Of a stretch of 64,000 nt of DNA, positions 25,403 to 35,312 are shown in pieces. How positions within the stretch are numbered: position 1 is the first letter of the stretch; each line of letters opens with the position of its first letter. The notes below the pieces were generated by a model, which was given only the letters and a program-made list of their open reading frames with translations, had not been told where the DNA came from and made no database searches. The stretch is from contig LR732703.1 of assembly GCA_902506565.1 (NCBI GenBank), positions 1,260,525-1,324,524 on the forward strand, written 5' to 3'. The translations under genes and the position numbers were made by a program. Origin of the DNA: Burkholderiales bacterium 8X. Lineage in GTDB: Bacteria > Pseudomonadota > Gammaproteobacteria > Burkholderiales > Burkholderiaceae_C.

Positions 25403-28400
25403 GTGGACTCGTCAGATTTCGACCCAGCAACCGGGATTGGGAACCCGGGCGGCAATCAGGACCTGCCGGAAGTCAAGCCGATCTACAACGACTCGAACGA
25501 GCGGATCAAGAAGCTGCTCGGTACCACGCGGGAGATCCTGGTGGAGTTCGGCGAGTCGAGCGGATCGCTCGCGCAATACGTCGCCGGCAGGCTGAACGTG
25601 CAGATGATGGCCTTCAACACGGCACCGAGCTCCGTGCCGGCGGCTCCGGATCTCGGCAAGGTGCCTGAAGAGCTGGTGCGGCAGGTCGACGACCTGCTGA
25701 ATGCATGGAAAAGCGAGATGGCGGCCGCTCACGCGCTCGAGGGCTTCGACCTGAACGACGAAGAGGCGACCAGCCTGTGCGCCTGCCGATGCCTCGGCGC
25801 CATCTTCGCCAACGAGTTCGAGCAAGACGGCCCCCGCATCGCGGCCAACATTTTCAACGTCGCCATCCGCACCGGCATCGTGAGCTTCATCACCGGCTCG
25901 GTCCATCGGCTGGCGGGGCTTTACCTCGGCTCGAGCAATACCACGGCGCTCGTCGGGATCTGCGGCGTCGCCTACGCCTCGTCCGTCACGTTGATCAGGA
26001 TGCTCAAGGGTTGGGGCGACCCGGATGTCGCCGGTGTCGCGATCCTGAGCAAGGGATTGTTGTTGCTCGGCATGCTGGCCGCGCTCACGCTCGCAGCCAC
26101 CGAAGACCTCGCCATCCTGCTGATGAGCTTCATGAGCATGCGGGTCGCCACCAGCATCTTCCGCGACAGCGCCAACGCCTTCTTCTCGCTCGGCAACAAC
26201 ACCAAGGGCTTGTTCGTTCCTGCGCTGATCGTGAGCGGGCTGTCATGGACGGCGATCAACGTGCTGGAGCTCTTCGCGACCGGTGCATTCAACGCGCAAA
26301 AGGGCATTCCGCAGAACGACACGCTGGGCAACCTTACGAACCCGGGAGTGCCCGAGGACGCGCTTCGGGCAGAGCAGATCGGCCGCGAGATCTCGTCCGT
26401 GTTCCTCAATGCGTCGGTCTATGCCCTCGGCGAGATCTTCGACGACTACGTGCAGCCCCTCGTGCAGAGCTACTGGGAGGACCACGATACGAAGAAGCGG
26501 TCGGCGGTCAGCCAATTCGACGAAGAGCATTACCGGAAGATGACCAAGCGTTTGGCAGACGATGCGCGCGAAATCCTCGCGAGCGAGCCATCGAAGCGCG
26601 GCGAGTTGGCGGATGCGAAGAACAAGGCGTACAAGACCGCCCACAAGGCTTATCTCCAATCGAAGAAGCGCCAGTTCGACAACCTGAGTTCGGCTGAGAC
26701 CGCTCTCCTCGGCGAGAAGAAGAAGCTCAAGCTCCAGGACACCGACCCGGCCTCGAAGCTGAAGCTCATCGGCAGCAAGCTGCCCGGCGCGACCTTCGAA
26801 TTCGACCTGGAGAAGCTTCCGGAACAGGTCGGCTTCCTGCTGGACCACTACTCACGCCACTACCAGCTGACGCTCAACAACAAGGAGAGGGCCGAGCTGG
26901 TCGAAGAATTCTTCGTCAAGCTCTACCTCATCAAGTACGGCTACATCAGCAAGACGCCGCTCTTGCGCGAGCTGGAACTGGCCGAATCGAACCGAAGCCC
27001 CGGCGCCCTGCCGAGCCAAGTCCGGGATTCGGTCGAAAAGGCACGCAAGCTGGAACGGGATCGCGGGCTCGAGAAGCTTCGCATCACGCTCGTGCGACGC
27101 GAGTTCGGCCCGGGCACCGGGCCGGACAGCACCCACCGTGAGGAAAGCGTGTTGATGAACAACGCGCCGATGCGCATCATTTTCTATTCGGTCGTTTTCG
27201 GAACCATCTTCCTGCTCGAAAAGCAACTCGCGAAGCATTTCGAAGCCGGGCCGGAAGAGCAATCCTGGATCGTCGCCACCGGCATCGTGGCCATCGGCCT
27301 GTCGGTCGGCATCATGGCCGGCTACGTTCCCTACTACAAGAGCTTCGACACCCCCAAACGTGCGGTCGGCCCCAACCAGGTCGGCGAGATCAAGCTCTCG
27401 GAGTTCGTCTTCGACGAGGCGCTCGACGAATCCGAACCCGACGACGACGGAGGACGGGACACCGCTTTCGTCGACCTCACGCGGCTGGCCGCGGATCAGC
27501 TGTACGGTCTCGGGGGGATGTCCGACTTCGTGCCTTTCGCCTGGACTTCCACCTGCATCTTTCTCGACCCGCCGGCGAAGGGCGCGGATCCGGCCCTGGC
27601 GCTCCGGACATACAACACCTTGCAGATGTACATGACGGGCAACCAGCCGAACTCGCGCGTCACCTCGGCCAGGCACCTGAAGATCGACTTTGCAGGAGCC
27701 GCGGCGTTGCGATCGGCCGCGGGCGACGAGCTGAAGACGATGAAGGTGGCCCGGAACAAGAAGGGCTGGAGCTCGGCGCATCCGATCCTGGACAGGGCGA
27801 TCATCGGCTTCGCCACGGTCGCCACCACCGGGATGGAATCCCTGTACGGCGTGATTGCCAAGGACAAGCTGATCGATCGGGTGTTCTATCTCGCCATCTT
27901 CAATGTCAACCTGAAGGCGCGGCTTCACGCGGGGAGCATGCGCGACGCGTTTGCAGAAGCCGCCGTGATCTGCGGGTTCGACACCTGCGAACTTCTTTAT
28001 CCGGCCCGAGCGCGCGCACACGACGACCCGTACCCGACGCACGATTTCTCGGGCTATGCCGCCGCGAGTTCGCTGAATGCGGACTTGAACAAGCTCGACC
28101 ATGCGACCGATGCGATCAGGCAGCTGTTCAGTGCCAACCGGCAATCGACTGCCCGGCCTGCGGACGATCCGTTCGCGGGCGAGGTCACCGCCTGGGGCGC
28201 GAAGGGGACGCCGGAGAATCGGCGGCAGGTGCTGCACCTCCGATGCGAGCTGGGCGAGGCGCCCGAGGCGGCGATCGTCGCGATGCTGTCGCGCCTCGCG
28301 AACCCCGCGGTCGAACCCGTCATCCTGAAGCCGGGGAGCCCGAAGGTGTCTTTGAAGAAGCTCGCCGCCGCGGCCAGGCCCGCTTTGTCGACGGCCGCTT

Positions 28401-30385
28401 TCAAGTACGACGCCATCGAGGAGACCTGGCGCTGCGACAACCTCGACATCGACCTGCAGCGCCAGGAGGCGATCGGGTTTTGTTGTCGCGCAAGCCGAAC
28501 CGCGACGACCTCGACGGCTTTTCTCCTCGTTCGAAGCAAGCAGCACGCAGGCAAGTTCCTGGTGGTCAACCCGCAGCATTCGACGCCTCGCCTGGTCGAC
28601 GGGCTCGGTGCCGAGGAGGCTTTGATCGGTGCGCTGGCGTTGATCGGCTGCAAGAGCGACTTCAAGCTGCTGTACCAGGTGCCCAAGCTTCCGTTCAACG
28701 GCGTGTCGCTCGAGCTCCATCTCGAGCGGATGCCGCTCGTCGATGCGGTCATCGGACACACGACCGAGGCCTTCGGCTCGAAGGCGCCGCCGCAGGGCGG
28801 GAAGTCCTGTGGCGGAGTCGGCGCACCGGGGGAGAATCCGACCGAGCGATCGATCTACCGCGAATTGCAGAGTGGCGCCCAATGCGGCATCAGCGCCGCC
28901 AACGTGCTGCTCATGTACCTCGATCGAGACAACCCGGACAGGAAGCTCGATTTCGCGGAGCTGAATCGTTTTCTGGCCAGGTACTACCCGCACATGGGCA
29001 GTACCTATGAACCGAAGTCCTATGTCTCACTGGCGGAGATCAAGTGGTTCTTCGATGCCTCGCCAGAGCTTTATCCGCACTGTGCGCACCTCACCTTCGC
29101 GAGGCAGCCATCCTGGCCATTCGCATTCGAATGCAAGATGCTGGCGCCGGACCTGAGCTTTGCCGGCGTGGTCCTCCTGACCTTCGATCCGCATGCGCAG
29201 CGCAGCAAGGATGCGCTGGACCACACGGTCGCGATCGTCAAGGACAAGTCGAACAGCAGGATGTTCTACGTGGTCGATTCGCTTTCCGACGAGCCGCCGC
29301 GGCAGCTCTATCTCGAGAAGGGGGACATGAACCACGCCGTGGCCGCCTTCATGGCGGAGACCCGCGGAGCGCCGGTCTGGGAAGCCCTCGTGCCGCTTGC
29401 ACCCTGGCAGCTCGACGGATGCGAAGCGCTCGTTCGCTCGGTCGTTCGAAGCCGAGGCGCGGCATTGCAGAGGCGGGTGTCGGCCGCGCGGCTGGTGATT
29501 CGCAAGAACCTGACGGTGTTGGAGGCGGCGCATCTCGCGCGGTCGGCCTACTGGTGGCTCGAGACCGACAGCCTCGAATCGATGGCGAAGAACTACAAGG
29601 CCGGAGAACGGCAGCTCCAGCTCGATCGCCTGGTCATGCTCGAAGCGATGGCCGAGGCGACGAACGGCGCGTTGATCCAGGCGCCGGACGTGATGGCTGC
29701 CCTGGGCGAGGCGCGCAAGGTGCAGCCGAGCATCGAGGCGTCGGTCTTCGAAGAGGTGGCGAAGCGCGGAGGCGTCGCAGGCCCGGGCATGTTCCCGCTG
29801 ACGCCGGACACCATCTGCTTCGCTTTCGACCAGCAAGCCAGGCAGGACACCGTGCTGCATGTGGTGAACACCTTGCGCATGTACCTCATGCAGAACGACC
29901 GCCGGTACGGCGTCGCCGAGACGAAGGACGCCGTCCTCGATTTCCGGTCGGTGCCGGACGATCTCGAAAAGCTCGACGCGCTCGACCAGGCGGACCATCC
30001 CGAAAAGGCTGCGGCCCCCTCGATCGCTTATCAGCGGATCGACTCGGTCGGCGAAGCCTATGCCCCTCGACCCGACGTCCGGATGAAAGATGCCGACATC
30101 GTTGCGGTTCGATACGAGAAGCCGGGCGATGCGCGATCGCTGTACCGTGGCTCTTCTTCGAGCTCGGAGGTGGAGTCGTCCGGAAGGCAACCCGAAGCTT
30201 GTCATTTCGTGATCGCCCGTGACAAACTGGACGCCAACTGCTTTCACCTGCTCGATTGGCAGAGAGGCCAATCCGACATCGTCGAAGCCAGCACGATGGA
30301 ACAAGCCCTGATACGGATCTGCGACGGGGGCTGCAGGTTCTACGAGTTTCTCTTTCCGGCGGAGCCCGGTTCGAAGCCGCTTTGA
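25403..30385 (+). CDS. Giant membrane protein with four papain-like repeat segments, function unknown
   Basis: The 1660-residue protein starts at GTG 25403, with GGAGGT at 25391-25396; the open frame upstream overlaps maeB and has no ribosome site. Hydrophobic segments lie at about 158-200, 210-255 and 270-296, a charged helical region at 330-580, and two more helices at 589-610 and 621-644. The C-terminal 1000 residues contain four similar units. Each has a pattern [HYA]-x-[VL]-[IA]-x-[KR]-[DS]-K followed by F-[YLH]-[VL], at Y815, A1039, H1274 and H1601. Two units also share N-T-L-x-M-Y helices (N738, N1489) that match AANVLLMY at 1165-1172. Only the third unit has Q1156, C1161, H1274 and D1292, in papain-like order. 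No family is recognised. A membrane-bound protease or an effector-like enzyme is possible. The 3' end overlaps hyi by 46 bases. Confidence 0.75.
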   Translation: MDSSDFDPATGIGNPGGNQDLPEVKPIYNDSNERIKKLLGTTREILVEFGESSGSLAQYVAGRLNVQMMAFNTAPSSVPAAPDLGKVPEELVRQVDDLLNAWKSEMAAAHALEGFDLNDEEATSLCACRCLGAIFANEFEQDGPRIAANIFNVAIRTGIVSFITGSVHRLAGLYLGSSNTTALVGICGVAYASSVTLIRMLKGWGDPDVAGVAILSKGLLLLGMLAALTLAATEDLAILLMSFMSMRVATSIFRDSANAFFSLGNNTKGLFVPALIVSGLSWTAINVLELFATGAFNAQKGIPQNDTLGNLTNPGVPEDALRAEQIGREISSVFLNASVYALGEIFDDYVQPLVQSYWEDHDTKKRSAVSQFDEEHYRKMTKRLADDAREILASEPSKRGELADAKNKAYKTAHKAYLQSKKRQFDNLSSAETALLGEKKKLKLQDTDPASKLKLIGSKLPGATFEFDLEKLPEQVGFLLDHYSRHYQLTLNNKERAELVEEFFVKLYLIKYGYISKTPLLRELELAESNRSPGALPSQVRDSVEKARKLERDRGLEKLRITLVRREFGPGTGPDSTHREESVLMNNAPMRIIFYSVVFGTIFLLEKQLAKHFEAGPEEQSWIVATGIVAIGLSVGIMAGYVPYYKSFDTPKRAVGPNQVGEIKLSEFVFDEALDESEPDDDGGRDTAFVDLTRLAADQLYGLGGMSDFVPFAWTSTCIFLDPPAKGADPALALRTYNTLQMYMTGNQPNSRVTSARHLKIDFAGAAALRSAAGDELKTMKVARNKKGWSSAHPILDRAIIGFATVATTGMESLYGVIAKDKLIDRVFYLAIFNVNLKARLHAGSMRDAFAEAAVICGFDTCELLYPARARAHDDPYPTHDFSGYAAASSLNADLNKLDHATDAIRQLFSANRQSTARPADDPFAGEVTAWGAKGTPENRRQVLHLRCELGEAPEAAIVAMLSRLANPAVEPVILKPGSPKVSLKKLAAAARPALSTAAFKYDAIEETWRCDNLDIDLQRQEAIGFCCRASRTATTSTAFLLVRSKQHAGKFLVVNPQHSTPRLVDGLGAEEALIGALALIGCKSDFKLLYQVPKLPFNGVSLELHLERMPLVDAVIGHTTEAFGSKAPPQGGKSCGGVGAPGENPTERSIYRELQSGAQCGISAANVLLMYLDRDNPDRKLDFAELNRFLARYYPHMGSTYEPKSYVSLAEIKWFFDASPELYPHCAHLTFARQPSWPFAFECKMLAPDLSFAGVVLLTFDPHAQRSKDALDHTVAIVKDKSNSRMFYVVDSLSDEPPRQLYLEKGDMNHAVAAFMAETRGAPVWEALVPLAPWQLDGCEALVRSVVRSRGAALQRRVSAARLVIRKNLTVLEAAHLARSAYWWLETDSLESMAKNYKAGERQLQLDRLVMLEAMAEATNGALIQAPDVMAALGEARKVQPSIEASVFEEVAKRGGVAGPGMFPLTPDTICFAFDQQARQDTVLHVVNTLRMYLMQNDRRYGVAETKDAVLDFRSVPDDLEKLDALDQADHPEKAAAPSIAYQRIDSVGEAYAPRPDVRMKDADIVAVRYEKPGDARSLYRGSSSSSEVESSGRQPEACHFVIARDKLDANCFHLLDWQRGQSDIVEASTMEQALIRICDGGCRFYEFLFPAEPGSKPL

Positions 30386-31164
30386 AGCACGGCAAGTTCG
30401 GTGCGCCAGCCCAGTCCGTCCGTGGTTGCTCCGCGCGGCTTGTACTCGCAGCCGACCCAGCCCGCGTAGCCGGCGTCGTCGATCGCCCGAAAGACGAAGT
30501 CGAAGTTGATCTCGCCGGTGCCGGGCTCGCCCCGGCCCGGGTTGTCCGCGACCTGGATGTGGCCGATGCGGCCCATGTGGTGCCGCAAGGTATGGCCGAG
30601 CTCGCCTTCCATGCGCTGCGCGTGATAGATGTCGTATTGAAGCAGCAGGTTGGAAGAGTCGACCTCGTCGATCAATCGCAGGGCTTCATCGGATCGGGTC
30701 AGGTGAAAGCCGGGCAGGTCGAAGTGGTTGACCGGTTCGATCAGGAGGCGGATGCCGGCCTTTTGCAACGCGTCGGCCGCATACCGAAGATTGCCGACCA
30801 GCGTCTGGCGGACCGATTCGCTGCTTGCGCCGGGCGGCGTTTTCCCGACCAGGCAGTTGAGCTTGGGGCAACCGAGCGCGGCGGCGTAGTCGATCGCCAG
30901 ATGCACGCCCTCGCGGAATTCACGGACCCGGTCCGGATGGCAGGCGATGCCGCGTTCGCCTGCATCCCAGTCCCCGGCCGGCAGGTTGTGCAGCACCTGG
31001 ACGAGGCCGTTGTCCTTCAATGCGGCGGCCAGCTCCCGCTGGTCGAAGCCGTAGGGGAACAGGTACTCGACGCCTTTGAAGCCCGCGCTCGCGGCCGCCT
31101 CGAAGCGTTGCAGGAAGGGCAGCTCGGTGAAGAGCATCGACAGGTTGGCGGCGAAGCGGGGCAT
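30340..31164 (-). CDS. hyi: Hydroxypyruvate isomerase
   Basis: The 274-residue TIM-barrel protein belongs to the AP-endonuclease-2-like isomerases. The start MPRFAANLSMLFTELPFLQR, the central LLIEPVNHFDLPGFHL and the late GCEYKPRGAT are typical of Hyi, which interconverts hydroxypyruvate and tartronate semialdehyde. I chose the ATG at 31164 because the longer frame overlaps gcl. It follows gcl by 23 bases on the same strand, forming a glyoxylate-use pair. Its 3' end overlaps the convergent giant gene. A tartronate semialdehyde reductase gene (glxR) is not in the window. Confidence 0.9.
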   Translation of the reverse strand: MPRFAANLSMLFTELPFLQRFEAAASAGFKGVEYLFPYGFDQRELAAALKDNGLVQVLHNLPAGDWDAGERGIACHPDRVREFREGVHLAIDYAAALGCPKLNCLVGKTPPGASSESVRQTLVGNLRYAADALQKAGIRLLIEPVNHFDLPGFHLTRSDEALRLIDEVDSSNLLLQYDIYHAQRMEGELGHTLRHHMGRIGHIQVADNPGRGEPGTGEINFDFVFRAIDDAGYAGWVGCEYKPRGATTDGLGWRTELAVLQSGFEPGSAGKRNS

Positions 31165-31187
31165 GGCGTTCTCCTGGGCGATGCCGT

Positions 31188-32981
<1,794 letters not shown>

Positions 32982-33058
32982 CTCGAGCTCCTCGTTGAAT
33001 CGATGCTCGACTCTAGGAAGGCGAGCCCCGCGGCGGAAGTAGCCGCAGGACCATATGA

Positions 33059-33079
33059 GCTATTCCGGCTTGGAATGAG
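33059..33079. promoter_or_regulatory. Palindrome in the gcl-lysR intergenic region, candidate LysR operator
   Basis: ATTCC (33062-33066) and GGAAT (33072-33076) are symmetric around five bases, and the symmetry extends imperfectly to GCT/AGC at the flanks. The position, 26 bases before the lysR ATG and about 80 before gcl, suits a LysR-type T-N11-A site controlling both genes. Confidence 0.5.
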
Positions 33080-33104
33080 CGCGAATGCTGGCTACCATGG
33101 GCCG

Positions 33105-34007
33105 ATGGATCGTTTGCTGGCCATGGAGATGTTCGTTCGCGTGGTCGAGACCGGGAGCTTCTCGAAGGCGGCGCGCGAGTTCAACACCACGCAGCCCACC
33201 GTCACCAAGCAGCTCGCCGCCACCGAGGCTCGTCTCGGCGCCCGGCTGCTCAACCGCAACACGCGCGGCGTCGGCCTGACGGAGGCGGGCGCGCTCTACT
33301 ACGAGAAATGCAAAAGCATCGTGCGCGACGCGCAGGAAGCCGAGGGCATCGTCCGCACCCGGCAGTCACGTGCGCAGGGGCTGCTGCGCATCGGCACTTC
33401 GACCGCTTTCGGACGGCGGGTGGTGGTGCCGCTCGCGCTCGAATTCATGAGCCGGCATCCGCAGGTGCAGGTCGACCTGAGCTTCGACGACCGCTATGTC
33501 GACCTGGTGGCGCAGGGCATCGACGTGGCGATCCGCATGGGCCGGCTGGCGGATTCCTCCTTGGGCGCGCGCTTCCTCGGCCTCAATCCGTGGGTGATCG
33601 TCGCGGCGCCCGCGTACCTGCGCAAGCACGGCCAGCCCAAGAAGCCGCAGGAGCTGAGTGCCCACATGGCATTGATCTACAGCAGCGTGGTCGGCGACGA
33701 TGTGTGGCAGCTTCGCAGCCAGCGCGGCACGGCGGTCAGCGTGCCGGTGACCGCACGGCTGCGATCGAACAACGTGTCGGCCGTGCTGGCCGCAGCACGG
33801 GCCGGCCTCGGCATTGCATTGATTCCGCGCTACGTGGCGCAGGATTCGCTCGTCGGCGGGCAGGTGGTGGCTTTGCTGCCGGACCATGGCCTGGCCGAGC
33901 AGGAAATCCATGCGGTCTTCCCGTCGCCCAAGCTGGTGCCGGGCAAGGTGTCCAGCTTCGTCGCTTTCCTGCAGGGGCGCTTCGATGCGCGCTGGTGGGA
34001 AGCTTGA
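33105..34007 (+). CDS. LysR-family transcriptional regulator
   Basis: The 300-residue protein has an N-terminal winged helix-turn-helix (MEMFVRVVETGSFSKAAREF, then TVTKQLAATEARLGARLLNR) and a periplasmic-binding-like effector domain starting near residue 90. I chose the ATG at 33105, which begins exactly at the family N-terminus; the much longer frame from 31437 is antisense to gcl. Divergent placement next to gcl-hyi suggests control of glyoxylate use. The effector is unknown. Confidence 0.9.
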   Translation: MDRLLAMEMFVRVVETGSFSKAAREFNTTQPTVTKQLAATEARLGARLLNRNTRGVGLTEAGALYYEKCKSIVRDAQEAEGIVRTRQSRAQGLLRIGTSTAFGRRVVVPLALEFMSRHPQVQVDLSFDDRYVDLVAQGIDVAIRMGRLADSSLGARFLGLNPWVIVAAPAYLRKHGQPKKPQELSAHMALIYSSVVGDDVWQLRSQRGTAVSVPVTARLRSNNVSAVLAAARAGLGIALIPRYVAQDSLVGGQVVALLPDHGLAEQEIHAVFPSPKLVPGKVSSFVAFLQGRFDARWWEA

Positions 34008-34022
34008 GGCCAGCCCACGGTA

Positions 34023-35096
34023 TCAGGCCAGCGGCGGGGCGTTGCCGTCTTCGTCGTTCGAGCTGGCGAAGAGGTCCCACACGGCCATGAAGAGCGCCGC
34101 GATGACCGGCCCGATCACGAAGCCGTTGATGCCGAACAAAGCCATGCCGCCGATGGTCGAGATCAGCACCACGTAATCCGGCATCTGGGTGTCCTTGCCG
34201 ACCAGCAGGGGTCGCAGCAGGTTGTCGACCAGGCCGATCACGACCACGCCGAAGACGATCAGGGCGACGCCCTTCCAGACCAGGCCGATCGCCATGAAGT
34301 AGATCGCGACCGGCAGCCAGATCAAGGCGGCACCGACCGCCGGCAGCAGCGACAGGAAGGCCATGATCACGGCCCAGAGCAGGGCGCCTTGCACCCCCAG
34401 CACCCAGAAGGCGACGCCGCCGAGCGCACCCTGCACGATCGCGACCGCCACGTTGCCCTTGACCGTCGCGCGGATGACGGTGGTGAACTTGTTGAGCAGG
34501 TAGTGGGTGTGCGGCCGCGCCAGCGGCAAGGCCTGCCGGATGGTCTTGGAAAGGTCGCTGCCGTCGCGCAGCAGGAAGTAGAGCAGGTACATCATGACCG
34601 CGAAGCTGACCAGGAAGTCGAAGGTGTTCTGGCCGATGTTGACCGCCTGGGTCGCGATCGCCTGGCTGCCCTGCGCCGCGCTGGAGGACACCCGGCTGAT
34701 CATGGCCTCGACGTTGTTGAGGCCGAAGCGGTCGAGGATGTTGGTGACCCAGCTCGGGATGGCGGCAATGATCCGCTGGTAGTAGGCAACGAAGTTGATG
34801 TCGCCGGACCGGATCCGCTCGGCGACCAGCGACACCTCCTGCACCAGCGACACCGTGATGAGCGTCAGCGGAATGATGACGATCACCAGCGCCAGCGCGA
34901 GGGTGATGAGCGCGCAGCCGTTGCGCCGGCCCGGCAGCTTTCGAAGCAGCCACTTGTAGAAGGGCGTGAACAGGATCGCCAGCGCCACCCCCCACAGCAC
35001 CGCGCCGAAGAACGGCATGAGGATCCAGATGAAGGCAGCCGTGACGGCCACCATCAGGAAGATGAAGAAGCCGCGCTGGAGTTGGGGTGAGTTCAT
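34023..35096 (-). CDS. AI-2E (PerM/YdiK) family membrane protein
   Basis: The 357-residue polytopic protein has the family pattern: two N-terminal hydrophobic segments, a soluble helical section at about residues 75-170 and five to six C-terminal helices. The family motif VGALIWLPVAIYF-like segment appears as AALIWLPVAIYFM, and the end region reads GVVVIGLVDNLLRPLLVGK. Members range from autoinducer-2 export to sodium/proton exchange, so function is uncertain. The ATG at 35096 is preferred over an upstream alternative at 35192, which adds polar sequence. Confidence 0.85.
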   Translation of the reverse strand: MNSPQLQRGFFIFLMVAVTAAFIWILMPFFGAVLWGVALAILFTPFYKWLLRKLPGRRNGCALITLALALVIVIIPLTLITVSLVQEVSLVAERIRSGDINFVAYYQRIIAAIPSWVTNILDRFGLNNVEAMISRVSSSAAQGSQAIATQAVNIGQNTFDFLVSFAVMMYLLYFLLRDGSDLSKTIRQALPLARPHTHYLLNKFTTVIRATVKGNVAVAIVQGALGGVAFWVLGVQGALLWAVIMAFLSLLPAVGAALIWLPVAIYFMAIGLVWKGVALIVFGVVVIGLVDNLLRPLLVGKDTQMPDYVVLISTIGGMALFGINGFVIGPVIAALFMAVWDLFASSNDEDGNAPPLA

Positions 35097-35312
35097 AGCT
35101 GGCCGAAATGTAGCCCAGGTGGGAACGCGCAAGACGTAGGTGCCGAGGATGTGCCGATTGCAGGAGTCGGCGCCATCGTGCACCGGGCCCATCGGCTCGG
35201 GCTGGCGCCGCTCGCGGCGGCTTCGCCGTTGCCGTAGGCAGGAACCGCGCGATTCGACTCGTTACTGAAGCAGGGAGCGGCCCGTGGGGCCTGCATTGCA
35301 CGAGGAGATCCC

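Noticed and set aside
26852..28993. 713-codon open frame on the minus strand inside the 1660-aa gene
   Set aside because: The composition is typical of an antisense shadow (Arg, Val, Asp, His) with no membrane or domain pattern. The opposite strand shows repeats, membrane helices and a proper ribosome site.
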